Positions 8,401 through 15,624 are shown, numbered from the stretch's first letter. The stretch is DNA of 25,407 nucleotides from Chitinophagaceae bacterium (GCA_016786525.1 JAEUVW010000094.1:1-25407); one strand, 5' to 3'. The notes: a model not told the origin generated them from the sequence alone. Translations and numbers: made by a program.

Positions 8401-10514
8401 TCTTTGTACAATTGCAGGGCCTGCAGGTCCATGCTGTCGATGACCAGGTCGGCCAGGAAGGATGGATACTTGTTGCGCAGGTCGGCTGTGGCATCCAGGC
8501 GCAGGCGGGCGTTGGGGTCTGCAGAAAGCAGGTTGAAATTACCCTGTTGTGCCGCCATTTTTCCATCGAAGGAGATGTCGCGGTAGGCATAGCCTTTCAC
8601 CAGCGCCGATTGTACCGAACCGTTGATGTTGGCGGTCATTTGTTTGACGTCAAAACTGCTGCCTTTCACCTTCAGGTTGGCCGTAATGGGCCCCAGCAGC
8701 TTATCCCTGCGGATAATACGGCCTACGTTCAGCGCGCGTGTCTGCACAGCAAGATCATACCTTTCTTTGCCACTGCCGCCGGACAGGGCCAGCATGCCTT
8801 TAATGACGGCATTGCCGTCCGTACTGTTGAGTACCAGGTCAGGGTAATAATCTTTAGCCGTTCCGGATAGTTTGCCGGCAATATTGAAGGCATCCGGCAG
8901 GCGTACATTTTTTTGGGTTTCGGCAGGCAGTAAAGGATCCAGGTCGCGGCTGGATGAACGTACTGTTTTCAGATCCAGTGTGTATCGTAGTTTATCCGCA
9001 TCCGGCAAACCACTGAGTTTGCCTTTCAGGTCCAGTTCGGTATTCCGCAATGCAGTTATATGCAACCTGCTGATGTCCAGGTTATTCATAAAACCGTTCA
9101 ACTCAGCATCCAGTTTAACGGATTCGTGGGCATAACGCCGGAACATTTCCTGCTCGCGGAGCTGTGGTGCAAACAGCAATACGTCCTGCATGCCGATCAC
9201 GCTTTTCTCCAGGCGTATGCCCAATTGCATTTTGCCCGCATCGGTACTTAAGGAAGCGATGGAGGGGTATTTTGCCTGTATGTTGTCCTGCAGTATAGTA
9301 TAAGGGGTCTTTACATACAAGCCCTGCAGGCTGGCTGCAGTATCGCTGTAGAAGAAACGGGTGCGCAATTCCTGCAGCTCCAGGCCGCTTTTCTCTTTGA
9401 CGGAAAGGTGGCGGATGTCGCCTGAAATGGCGTCGTCTGAATAGCGGACATCGTTTGCATTGAAGCGCAGGGCCGAAATGCCCAGGTGCCCATAATCCAT
9501 GCCTTGTTTTACTTTGGGCATGTTCTTATTGTCCATGATGAAATCAATGTCCTCCAGGCCGATCCTGCCTACAGTAACCGTCCAGCCCTGCTGGTCCAGG
9601 GTGTCGATGACCTCTTCCGCTTTTTCGGGTACCGGGGAATATTTGCCCAGCACAATTTTCGAGCGGGTCTTATCCAGTTGCAGGTCTTTGATGGCCAGGG
9701 TCTGCCGGTTCAGGTCTATATTGTCCGGGTGGGCCAGCAGGTGGCTGAGCTGCAGGTCAAAGAGCATATGATTCAGGCTGCTCTGAAATGTAAACGCAAT
9801 GTCTTTCAGGTCCAGCTCGTCTGCCGCCAGCGTGGGGAGTTCGGATGTAGTGGTATCGTTGCTCACGATCAGCGAAGTGTCTTGTGCGAAGCGTGTTTGC
9901 AATCCTTCGACCTTCAGGCTTTTCAGGCGGAAGACCATTTTTGCCGGATCCAGTTCCCTCATTTTTATGTTCAGCTTTTTCAGGTCGGCGGCCAGGTCTA
10001 TGCCCCCCGTCTGGTCGGCAAAGCGGATATGGATGTTGCTGAGGCGCAGGGTGCCCACATCAAATACGAGGGGGGAGGATGCACTGGTGTCTTTGGGTTT
10101 GCTGCTGGTGTCTTTCGACGCAAAGGCGTCAATGATGTAGGTAAAATTATAGTTCGTGTCGGGCTTGTTGCGGTGTACATACGCATATACATCTTCCAGC
10201 ACCAGATCATTCACCGACACTTTGCTGTTGATCAGTTTCAGCAGGTCAATGTCTACTTTCAGCAGGCCCATAGCGAGCAGGGTGTCGTTTTGCCGGTCTT
10301 TCAGCAACACGCCTTTCAGGCCCACCATTTTAGGCAGCGAGTAGACGATTTCGCCGATCTGCACTTCGGTCTTCAGCTTTCCCCTGAGGAAGGCCAGGGC
10401 CTGCTTGCGTACAAATTGTTTCCCCGGGGGACTAATGAGAAAGAGTACCGCAATAACGATCAGCAGCAGTATGCTGCCAATAATGTAAAGGGTGATTTTA
10501 AAAAATTTCCGCAT
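5463..10514 (-). CDS. tamB: TamB: translocation/assembly module, AsmA-like
   Basis: A very large (1683-residue) envelope-spanning protein. One N-terminal membrane helix, ITLYIIGSILLLIVIAVLFL (residues 8-27), anchors it in the inner membrane. It is followed by a long repetitive beta-strand region typical of AsmA/VPS13-like bridges, which form a hydrophobic groove across the periplasm. The conserved TamB (DUF490) domain lies at the C-terminus, roughly residues 1150-1650, with GLYELYSGAYQLNY and FEIQKGSTITFAGDPLNAEM as recognisable stretches. Family members work with an Omp85 partner in outer-membrane biogenesis, and AsmA-like relatives are implicated in phospholipid transport. The partner tamL starts within the tamB stop codon. 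The start at 10514 is followed directly by the anchor helix. Upstream is only an imperfect -7 box (TAGTATTTG, one base too long, 10573-10565). Confidence 0.93.
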   Translation of the reverse strand: MRKFFKITLYIIGSILLLIVIAVLFLISPPGKQFVRKQALAFLRGKLKTEVQIGEIVYSLPKMVGLKGVLLKDRQNDTLLAMGLLKVDIDLLKLINSKVSVNDLVLEDVYAYVHRNKPDTNYNFTYIIDAFASKDTSSKPKDTSASSPLVFDVGTLRLSNIHIRFADQTGGIDLAADLKKLNIKMRELDPAKMVFRLKSLKVEGLQTRFAQDTSLIVSNDTTTSELPTLAADELDLKDIAFTFQSSLNHMLFDLQLSHLLAHPDNIDLNRQTLAIKDLQLDKTRSKIVLGKYSPVPEKAEEVIDTLDQQGWTVTVGRIGLEDIDFIMDNKNMPKVKQGMDYGHLGISALRFNANDVRYSDDAISGDIRHLSVKEKSGLELQELRTRFFYSDTAASLQGLYVKTPYTILQDNIQAKYPSIASLSTDAGKMQLGIRLEKSVIGMQDVLLFAPQLREQEMFRRYAHESVKLDAELNGFMNNLDISRLHITALRNTELDLKGKLSGLPDADKLRYTLDLKTVRSSSRDLDPLLPAETQKNVRLPDAFNIAGKLSGTAKDYYPDLVLNSTDGNAVIKGMLALSGGSGKERYDLAVQTRALNVGRIIRRDKLLGPITANLKVKGSSFDVKQMTANINGSVQSALVKGYAYRDISFDGKMAAQQGNFNLLSADPNARLRLDATADLRNKYPSFLADLVIDSMDLQALQLYKDQMKVQAAIHADVPEANPDYPDGIVTIRKPVVAANGALYKLDSIYVSSKPNADSGQNIIANLDFMQAAISGQIPLARIPDAIQEHINRHYMLQAKPDSAALAAAPQKKAADTSKTPLPGQYNLNLNALIYKSPFLEAFAPQLTQMDTVRIAAQMNQASLELDMKAPQIVYGSNQLQGFSLVLAERDSGMNYKAVLERFTQGSLKLVNTTVDGAIDANLISANLKTDDEAGKQRFALGATLQKEGEAQALSLKEGLMLNYTNWSVAQPNKIVFGPEGFYAKNVKLSGNGASIEVNSESPAFNVPLTASISNFRISDIMELVSGDTLFADGVLAGKAQLRQMKPAPLIDADFTITNLSVLQDTIGNVALKATNNNENDINAELSVSGNGNDVQLKGDYYTKAVEGNSFNFDLLVNALNLRSFEGLAQKQIRNSSGFVRGKINARGTTAAPLLNGTLYTDNLTTTVAMLNATFKMPQEKIIFSESGLRFDNFKILDSAGRTASINGSILTKNLKDLGLDLQVKADKWKALSSSPTDNKVFYGSLLLTTNLDISGTVSKPTVNGNLNILKGTDVTIVLPDRSLTVEDHAGIVVFVDKSDTGTLKAVPKDTMLLTKVAPGSEINVNITTDEEAEFNVIIDQATGDFLSVRGKAALNTSIDPGGSLSLNGLYELYSGAYQLNYNLIKRKFEIQKGSTITFAGDPLNAEMNVTAVYKANVAPYDLVERQVPDAAQLIYYRQALPFNVQLMMQGPLLLPDLKFDIVLPENNTYRLSSDAVQLVQAKLSQLRTDTSELNKQVFALLILKRFITDDPFSSGNGGGAEFAAKQSVSRFLGEQLNQFANQLINGVDLSVDLASTEDYTTGQRRERTDLNVAASKRLFNDRLKVTIGNNFELEGPQTRNTDPNSSLIPGNLAVDYSLSADNRYMVRAYRQNQDQGVIQGFVTETGVNFILSYDYNRFRNLFIRKKVLEMRRKQRQAQNTTAK

Positions 10515-10603
10515 AAATGTGATCTGGTCTTATGAGGCATACTCATACCGGGTGCATATTACACCAAATACTATAGGTGGCCCTTTCATGATCTGCCCCA
10601 ATG

Positions 10604-10624
10604 CTTACATGATTTTAATGTAAG
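10604..10624. promoter_or_regulatory. Perfect dyad between plsC and tamB
   Basis: CTTACAT-(7 bases)-ATGTAAG is a perfect 7-bp inverted repeat about 90 bases upstream of the tamB start and 40 bases past the plsC stop. It is AT-rich and lacks a following T run on the minus strand, so it is a poor terminator. It may be a regulator binding site. Confidence 0.3.
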
Positions 10625-10663
10625 ACTTTAAATTCAATTATGTAAATAACGCTAGTAAAACGC

Positions 10664-11392
10664 TTATTGTAAATTAGTCTGCACTGCAGCCATCAGCCTT
10701 CTTGCCTGTTCCCGCAGCTGCACCAGCTCAGTAACATCCTTTTCTACCGGCACGGGTTCCAGAATGCAGGCGCGGTTTCGTCCCGGGCTTAATTTCCACC
10801 AATGGCTGTAGTGCCAGCGCCGTTTTGTATCCGGCAGGATGATGGGCAAAATGGGCACTCCTGTTTTGACCGCCATGCGAAAGGCCCCGTCATGAAAAGA
10901 TTTCATCGGTTCCTGCGTTTCGTTGAAGGTGCCTTCGGGAAAGATAAAGACATCGCATTCTTCTGCTAAGGTACGCCACATCAGCTTGGTGCTTTTTGCC
11001 CGGCTGTGCGCGGAGTTCCTGTCGATCAGTAAGGCGATCTGGCTGTAAATAAATCCGAATAAAGGGGCCTGGGCAATCTCCGCTTTGGCCAGGGGGCGGA
11101 AGTAGCGGGGCAGGATGCTGAAGATCACAATGGCATCCAGGTAAGAGACATGGTTGGAGATGATGATGAAGCGGCCTGCTTCAGGGAAACGGCCGTAGCG
11201 GCGTACCGGCATGCCGGCCAGCAGCAGCCAGACTTTCGACCATAGCCGGGTCAGGGCCCACATTGCCTTCCGGCTTTGCGCTGTTTTCGGGAGACTGAGC
11301 AGCAGGTAAAAGGGCAACACGATAAACAGTGTTGCCCCAAACATGCAAATAATATAAGTAGTATAAAAAGGCTGTACGAATTTCCTGACCAT
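10664..11392 (-). CDS. plsC: 1-acyl-sn-glycerol-3-phosphate acyltransferase (PlsC family)
   Basis: A 242-residue membrane-bound acyltransferase that moves an acyl group to the sn-2 position of lysophosphatidic acid, giving phosphatidic acid for phospholipid synthesis. Both catalytic signatures of the family are visible: NHVSYLD (HX4D, His81 and Asp86) and FPEGT (151-155), which binds the glycerol phosphate. A hydrophobic N-terminal segment at residues 11-34 anchors it in the inner membrane. Length is normal. The start is 9 bases after the stop of the cytochrome-b-like gene, so the two form an operon driven from the box at 11887. It is the last gene before tamB on the same strand. An acyltransferase for another lysolipid cannot be excluded, since the family is broad. 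Confidence 0.9.
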   Translation of the reverse strand: MVRKFVQPFYTTYIICMFGATLFIVLPFYLLLSLPKTAQSRKAMWALTRLWSKVWLLLAGMPVRRYGRFPEAGRFIIISNHVSYLDAIVIFSILPRYFRPLAKAEIAQAPLFGFIYSQIALLIDRNSAHSRAKSTKLMWRTLAEECDVFIFPEGTFNETQEPMKSFHDGAFRMAVKTGVPILPIILPDTKRRWHYSHWWKLSPGRNRACILEPVPVEKDVTELVQLREQARRLMAAVQTNLQ

Positions 11393-11401
11393 AAGCCTGG
11401 C

Positions 11402-11857
11402 TTACATGCCCGGGAATAAAGGACGGCCCGCTTCGCGGAACGGCCAGGGTATAGAAAGCATGATAGCCAGCAGGGACAACAGGGAGAAGATAAAGATGCG
11501 CTTGAATTTAGCCGTGTCGTCGCCTGTTTTCTTGGTAGCAGAATAAGCTACGTGCGCGAAGATCACCGCCAGCAACATGCCTATGGTGTGTTCGATGGCG
11601 AAAAAGCGGCTGATGCTGTCTTTCATTACATTGCCCATGCCCTGGTTCTGTATGTTCTTAACGCCCCATGCCCCGGTAAAGTACAGCACCAGTCCCAGCA
11701 GCAGCTGAATGTCCATAGAGATCATAAAGAACAGGGGCATTTTGCGGTCGCCGGGGGTAAAGCTCCTTTTGCTGCTCATGGCACTATAGCTTTTAATAAT
11801 TGTCAGCAAGGCGAGGATCAGGACGATCCAGCGCAGGAAACTATGGGCGTGTACCAT
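11402..11857 (-). CDS. Four-helix membrane protein, cytochrome-b-like, function unknown
   Basis: About 151 residues with four predicted membrane helices: HSFLRWIVLILALLTIIKSY, LFFMISMDIQLLLGLVLYF, IGMLLAVIFAHVAYS and IFIFSLLSLLAIMLSIPW. The opening motif HAHSFLRW, a second His in IEHTIGM and a third in FAHVAYS sit at helix ends or within helices, as in small cytochrome-b-like proteins common in Bacteroidota. Haem binding is therefore possible but unproven. The frame is open to an ATG at 11893, but a perfect minus-strand TACATTTG box at 11887-11880 lies inside that extension. ATG 11857, which begins MVHAHSFLRW, is thus the likely start. It is followed after 9 bases by plsC. Confidence 0.8.
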   Translation of the reverse strand: MVHAHSFLRWIVLILALLTIIKSYSAMSSKRSFTPGDRKMPLFFMISMDIQLLLGLVLYFTGAWGVKNIQNQGMGNVMKDSISRFFAIEHTIGMLLAVIFAHVAYSATKKTGDDTAKFKRIFIFSLLSLLAIMLSIPWPFREAGRPLFPGM

Positions 11858-11879
11858 GATGTTTTGTTTTTTTACTGGG

Positions 11880-11887
11880 CAAATGTA
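11880..11887 (-). promoter_or_regulatory. Promoter -7 box of the cytochrome-b-like/plsC operon
   Basis: The minus strand reads TACATTTG, an exact TAnnTTTG match, 22 bases before ATG 11857 and 27 bases downstream of the rarA stop. It makes this operon independent of rarA and rules out ATG 11893 as the start from this promoter. Confidence 0.6.
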
Positions 11888-11914
11888 ATGCAATTGTCAT
11901 AAACGAAGCAGGCG

Positions 11915-13180
11915 TCAATAGCCGTATTTTTCCTGCCAGTTTTGCCGCAGGGATTGCCTGCTGCGCTCTTCGGCAGGATTGTCTCCCGGCTCGTAAAATT
12001 TAGTATTGCTGATTTTTTCCGGCAGGAATTCCTGTTGTACGAAATTGCCCGGGTGGTCGTGTGCATATTGGTATTCTTTGCCATAGCCCATGTTTTTCAT
12101 CATCTTGGTCGGGGCATTGCGCAGGTGCATGGGTACGGGCAGATCTCCTGTCTGGCGCACGGTGCTTTGTGCTTTGCCGATAGCCATATAGGAAGCATTG
12201 CTTTTCGTCGAGCTTGCCAGGTAAATGGCTGTCTGCGACAGGATGATGCGGCACTCCGGGTAGCCGATCATTTCTACCGCCTGGAAGGTGGAGGTCGCCA
12301 GCAGCAAGGCGTTGGGGTTTGCATTGCCGATGTCTTCGGAGGCCAGGATCAGCATGCGGCGGGCAATGAATTTCGGGTCTTCGCCTCCTTCGATCATGCG
12401 GGCCAGCCAATATACAGCCCCGTTGGGGTCGCTGCCGCGCATGGACTTGATGAAGGCTGAAATAATGTCGTAATGCTGTTCGCCGCTTTTGTCATAAAGG
12501 GCCATTTTCTGCTGCACCACATCCTGCACCAGGGCATTGGTGATGCTTCCGTTCCCATCCGGCAGGGCAGAAAAGATCAGCTCGATGAGGTTCAGCAGTT
12601 TACGGGCATCGCCGCCGCTGAGCTGCAGCAGGGCTTCCCATTCACTGACCTCTATCTGGTGCTGCTTCAGGATCACATCCTGCTCCAGGGCTTGCACGAC
12701 CAATGCTTTCAGTTCTTCTTCCTGCAAGGGTTGCAGCACATACACCTGGCAGCGGCTGAGCAGGGCGCCGATCACTTCAAAAGAAGGGTTTTCGGTGGTG
12801 GCCCCGATTAGGGTAATGATGCCGCGTTCGACAGCGCCCAGTAAGCTGTCCTGCTGGGCCTTGTTGAAGCGGTGCAATTCGTCTATGAACAAAAGGGCCT
12901 TGCCGTCCATCCGGGCTCTTTCGATGACGGCGCGGACTTCCTTTACCCCGCTGTCTATGGCGCTGAGTGTGTAAAAAGGAAGGTCCAGGGAGTTGGCGAT
13001 GATCTGTGCCAGCGTAGTCTTGCCTACGCCGGGTGGTCCCCAGAAGATAATGGAATGCGCACTGCGTTGGGCGATCATCTGCGCCAGTACTTTGCCTTCG
13101 CCCACAAGGTGCTGCTGGCCGATAAAGGTCTGCAGGGAACGGGGGCGCATGCGCTCGGCAAGGGGGATATGCTTTGTCAT
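11915..13180 (-). CDS. rarA: RarA/MgsA replication-associated recombination AAA+ ATPase
   Basis: A 421-residue cytoplasmic AAA+ ATPase of the RarA (MgsA, WRNIP1) family, related to clamp loaders and RuvB. It acts at stalled or gapped replication forks. Walker A is GPPGVGKT (48-55) and Walker B is LLFIDELHRF (96-105). Sensor 1 is in GATTENPSF, and the arginine-finger region is ALLSRCQVY. The C-terminal half holds the family's tetramerisation domain, with stretches such as SAFIKSMRGSDPNGAVYWLA and RRMLILASEDIGNANP. Length and start are normal. It is divergent from the thioredoxin-fold gene at 13267, with an 86-base gap. No clear promoter box was found for it. Confidence 0.95.
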   Translation of the reverse strand: MTKHIPLAERMRPRSLQTFIGQQHLVGEGKVLAQMIAQRSAHSIIFWGPPGVGKTTLAQIIANSLDLPFYTLSAIDSGVKEVRAVIERARMDGKALLFIDELHRFNKAQQDSLLGAVERGIITLIGATTENPSFEVIGALLSRCQVYVLQPLQEEELKALVVQALEQDVILKQHQIEVSEWEALLQLSGGDARKLLNLIELIFSALPDGNGSITNALVQDVVQQKMALYDKSGEQHYDIISAFIKSMRGSDPNGAVYWLARMIEGGEDPKFIARRMLILASEDIGNANPNALLLATSTFQAVEMIGYPECRIILSQTAIYLASSTKSNASYMAIGKAQSTVRQTGDLPVPMHLRNAPTKMMKNMGYGKEYQYAHDHPGNFVQQEFLPEKISNTKFYEPGDNPAEERSRQSLRQNWQEKYGY

Positions 13181-13222
13181 AATTTTACATGGAGCGGCAA
13201 CAGAATATTGGATATGATGCGT

Positions 13223-13230
13223 TACTTTCG
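13223..13230 (+). promoter_or_regulatory. Candidate -7 box of the thioredoxin-fold gene
   Basis: TACTTTCG differs from TAnnTTTG at one base and ends 36 bases before ATG 13267. It sits in the divergent gap with rarA and is the best candidate on the plus strand. Confidence 0.35.
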
Positions 13231-13266
13231 TTACCGCTTATTTTATATAAATAAACTCCTGGAACA

Positions 13267-13833
13267 ATGAAATGCAATTTACTACTATTCGCCTGTTTGC
13301 TTTGCTTTTCCCTGTCTGCCGTGGCCCAGAAAAATCCGTACCTGCTCACGGTGCCCGGCTCTGCAGCATTGCGTCCCTGGCCGGAGGAAACAAAGGTAAA
13401 ATTTGATTATAAGCAGCTCAATGCGCCTTTGCCCAAATTCAGGATCTATAACCACGAGAATAAGGAAATCACCACCGATGTGCTGGAGACGGGTGGCAAT
13501 CTTTTTGTCATGATGTTCAATCCTACCTGCGAGCATTGCGAAGACCAGACCATGCTGTTCAAAGAGCATATTGCGCTGTTTCAAAAAAGCAAAATCCTGC
13601 TGATCGCCACACCTGTGCAGGTGGCCAATATCGGTTACTTCCAGTCCAATACGCGCTTCAGTGACGTAAAAGACGTGATGACGGTATCGGTAGATAGTGC
13701 GCGGCTTATTGAAAAGCTGTACCGCTATGAAGAAATGCCGCAGATCAATATTTATGACGGTAAAACACACCGCCTGATCAAAACGACCAACAGCTTCCAG
13801 CCCCTGGATTCGCTGCGGCAATATATCCAGTAA
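13267..13833 (+). CDS. Secreted thioredoxin-fold protein with CEHC motif
   Basis: A 188-residue protein with a clear cleavable signal peptide, CNLLLFACLLCFSLSAVAQ, with cleavage after about residue 20-21. The mature part contains NLFVMMFNPTCEHCED: a hydrophobic strand followed by CEHC (Cys88-Cys91). This matches the CxxC active site of thioredoxin/TlpA-type redoxins. A later EEMPQINIYDG matches the cis-proline loop and following strand, and the C-terminal GK..RLIKTTN also fits the fold. It is probably a periplasmic thiol-disulfide reductase or a redox-active relative. The nearest enzyme subgroup cannot be told, and the flanking genes (rarA, metH fragment) give no clue. The start is the first ATG and gives an ideal signal peptide. 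Confidence 0.8.
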   Translation: MKCNLLLFACLLCFSLSAVAQKNPYLLTVPGSAALRPWPEETKVKFDYKQLNAPLPKFRIYNHENKEITTDVLETGGNLFVMMFNPTCEHCEDQTMLFKEHIALFQKSKILLIATPVQVANIGYFQSNTRFSDVKDVMTVSVDSARLIEKLYRYEEMPQINIYDGKTHRLIKTTNSFQPLDSLRQYIQ

Positions 13834-13990
13834 GAGCATAAGCTTTCTGTCTTTCGGACCATTGCCGGGGTAGTGGCGCTGGAGGGTATGAAGGTGCTTT
13901 TCAGCATGTCATGCCGCAGGCCTCTGTTACAAGCCGCCCGGGCTTGTGTATGCCCTGCTGCAGATCCCCTCGTGGGATGGAATCATTCCG

Positions 13991-15004
13991 CTAGGCCGTT
14001 TCTGCAAGCCTGCGCGGAGCCTGGCTTTTCATCACGCCGGCAATCGCCGCAATATGATCCGGGGTCGTACCACAGCAGCCGCCAACCAGGTTCACCCAGC
14101 CGTTTGCAGCAAAAGAGCCGACAATTTTTGCCGTTTCTTCCGGTGTTTCATCATACTCGCCCATCGCATTGGGTAAGCCCGCATTGGGGTACGCACTCAC
14201 ATAGCAATCTGCCAGTTGTGCCAGTTCTTCGATGTGCGGGCGCATCTGTTCCGCACCCAGCGCGCAGTTCAGTCCAATGCTGACCGGGTTGGCGTGCATC
14301 ATGGAGGTATAAAAAGCTTCCAGGGTCTGCCCGCTCAATGTTCTGCCCGAAGCATCGGTGATGGTGCCCGATATCATCACCGGCAGTTTTTCCTTTTGGG
14401 TATCGCGGAAATATTTTTCTATAGCATATACCGCAGCTTTCGCGTTCAGCGTATCGAAAATTGTTTCGACCAGCAGGATGTCGGCGCCGCTTTCGTCCAG
14501 TGCCCTGATCTGCTCGTAGTAGGCGGCAGCCACTTCATCGAAGGTAATGGCGCGGTAGCCGGGGTTGTTGACGTCCGGCGACAGGGACAGGGTCTTGTTC
14601 ATGGGGCCTATGGCGCCTGCAACAAATTTCTCTGCGCCGGGGTGTCCGGCTTTGTATTGGTCTACAGCTGCACGCGCCGCCTTTACCGCTGCGCGGTTGA
14701 TGCGGTCGGCCAGCTGCTGCATCTCGTAGTCGGCCAGGGATACGCTCTGGGCATTGAAGGTATTGGTTTCTATAATGTCTGCACCGGCATCCAGGTATTG
14801 TTTATGGATGCCCTCGATGATCTGGGGTTGTGTGAGGCAGAGCAGGTCGTTGTTGCCCTTCAGGTCCAGGTGCCAGTCTTTGAACTCTGTACCGCGGTAA
14901 TCTGCTTCTTCCAGCTTGTGGCGCTGGATCATAGTGCCCATTGCACCATCGATGATCATGATCCTGTTCTCCAGCAGTTGCAGTATAGTTTCTCTTTTTG
15001 TCAT
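13991..15004 (-). CDS. metH: Stand-alone homocysteine S-methyltransferase module of methionine synthase
   Basis: A 337-residue protein equivalent to the N-terminal homocysteine-binding (Pfam S-methyl_trans) module of cobalamin-dependent methionine synthase, which transfers a methyl group to homocysteine. It opens with MIIDGAMGTMIQRHKLEEAD. The zinc/homocysteine ligands are Cys247 (GLNCALGAEQ) and Cys310-Cys311 (GGCCGTTPDH), the same numbers as in E. coli MetH. Full MetH is about 1200 residues; this protein ends right after the first module. Bacteroidota often split metH into two genes, but the folate/cobalamin/reactivation half is not beside it here: the downstream neighbour converges and the upstream one diverges. 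It must pair in trans, or use another methyl donor such as S-methylmethionine. No cobalamin or SAM riboswitch was recognised upstream. Confidence 0.9.
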   Translation of the reverse strand: MTKRETILQLLENRIMIIDGAMGTMIQRHKLEEADYRGTEFKDWHLDLKGNNDLLCLTQPQIIEGIHKQYLDAGADIIETNTFNAQSVSLADYEMQQLADRINRAAVKAARAAVDQYKAGHPGAEKFVAGAIGPMNKTLSLSPDVNNPGYRAITFDEVAAAYYEQIRALDESGADILLVETIFDTLNAKAAVYAIEKYFRDTQKEKLPVMISGTITDASGRTLSGQTLEAFYTSMMHANPVSIGLNCALGAEQMRPHIEELAQLADCYVSAYPNAGLPNAMGEYDETPEETAKIVGSFAANGWVNLVGGCCGTTPDHIAAIAGVMKSQAPRRLAETA

Positions 15005-15012
15005 GTGTTGAG

Positions 15013-15033
15013 CGGTACTTTACGTTCCGGTAC
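15013..15033. repeat. Direct repeat CGGTAC x2 in the metH leader
   Basis: The hexamer CGGTAC occurs at 15013-15018 and 15028-15033, 15 bases apart, between the predicted transcription start and the metH-module start codon. It may be a regulator site or chance. Confidence 0.25.
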
Positions 15034-15035
15034 AA

Positions 15036-15067
15036 CAAAATTAGACCGCCGTCCGCATCATTCCAAA
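15036..15067 (-). promoter_or_regulatory. Complete -33/-7 promoter of the metH module
   Basis: On the minus strand TTTG (15067-15064) is followed after 20 bases by TAATTTTG (15043-15036). Both elements match the Bacteroidota consensus TTTG - about 19-21 bases - TAnnTTTG. The -7 box ends 31 bases before the start codon at 15004. It is the only promoter in the window where I find both elements. Confidence 0.65.
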
Positions 15068-15167
15068 AGCTTGTTGCAAAGTGTGCTATTCGGGAAGCGG
15101 GCCTGTTGCCGGATGAAGGCTGGTGATACCCGGTTTATTGTTATTTTTAAGGAAAATAAACCCTATT

Positions 15168-15575
15168 GTGCGCAGGCCTGTACTCCTTTTATTCAGTGTT
15201 TTGATGCTTTGTGGTCTTTCCTGTGCCGCCCAGGATACTTTTAACAACGTTCAGTGTTGCCGTTCTTTCTACACCGCCGGGCGCTGGGATACCCTTGACC
15301 TGCACCGCCTCGGACAGGAATATAAAAGGCTGAAATCGCTGAAATGCAGCGATTGCGACCATTTCAGCAGCGATTTGATGAGGATTATGGAAGTGTTGGG
15401 CACACGCCTGGAGGGAAGCCGGAAATGCCAGGTCCGGAAGATCATGGGCAAAGCGGACGAAAAGGAAGGCCGGCAGTATATCTACCATTGGCGCAACAGG
15501 CACGATTACCTGTATTTTACCGGAGAAAAGCATTCCCGCACCGTGAAACACGGCTGGTATTATGCCTACGAATAG
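15168..15575 (+). CDS. Small secreted protein, function unknown
   Basis: This plus-strand frame has no suitable ATG. GTG at 15168 gives 135 residues with a compact signal peptide (VRRPVLLLFSVLMLCGLSCAAQ). An earlier GTG at 15123 would give 150 residues with an awkward N-terminal extension. The mature part is rich in Cys and basic residues: NNVQCCRSFY, LKCSDCDHF, then RKIMGKADEKEG and YIYHWRNRHDYLYF. The last stretch resembles the strand-rich end of BamE/SmpA-like or YxYxW folds, but no family is recognised. It is divergent from the metH module, and the DUF1569 gene follows with its own promoter. The frame is supported by the signal peptide rather than by homology, so confidence is moderate. 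Confidence 0.6.
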   Translation: MRRPVLLLFSVLMLCGLSCAAQDTFNNVQCCRSFYTAGRWDTLDLHRLGQEYKRLKSLKCSDCDHFSSDLMRIMEVLGTRLEGSRKCQVRKIMGKADEKEGRQYIYHWRNRHDYLYFTGEKHSRTVKHGWYYAYE

Positions 15576-15611
15576 CATTTCCTGCGGGCGGTCACTTTCT
15601 CTGTGAAAGGT

Positions 15612-15619
15612 TACTTTTG
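15612..15619 (+). promoter_or_regulatory. Promoter -7 box of the DUF1569 gene
   Basis: TACTTTTG is an exact TAnnTTTG match and ends only 5 bases before ATG 15625. With the usual distance from box to transcription start, the message would begin at or next to the ATG, so it may be leaderless. A 5-bp dyad, CTTTC-TCTGT-GAAAG (15596-15610), lies just upstream. Confidence 0.6.
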
Positions 15620-15624
15620 CCCTT

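Noticed and set aside
5418..10535. Long plus-strand open frames opposite tamB (up to about 400 codons)
   Set aside because: They mirror tamB codon structure, have no promoter or domain, and are low-complexity in Val, Gln and Gly as expected of antisense shadows.
13834..13990. Remnant of the missing methionine synthase half, or a terminator, between the convergent genes
   Set aside because: No cobalamin- or folate-domain motif could be read in any frame. The GCCCGGGC palindrome there has no loop or T run.
15005..15122. SAM or cobalamin riboswitch before the metH module
   Set aside because: No GCCACTG, B12-box or SAM-I/SAM-II core was found. The promoter box leaves a leader of only about 27 bases.
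14216..15244. 342-codon plus-strand frame opposite the metH module
   Set aside because: The minus frame has all family motifs and zinc cysteines; the plus frame has no recognisable domain and overlaps the metH promoter.
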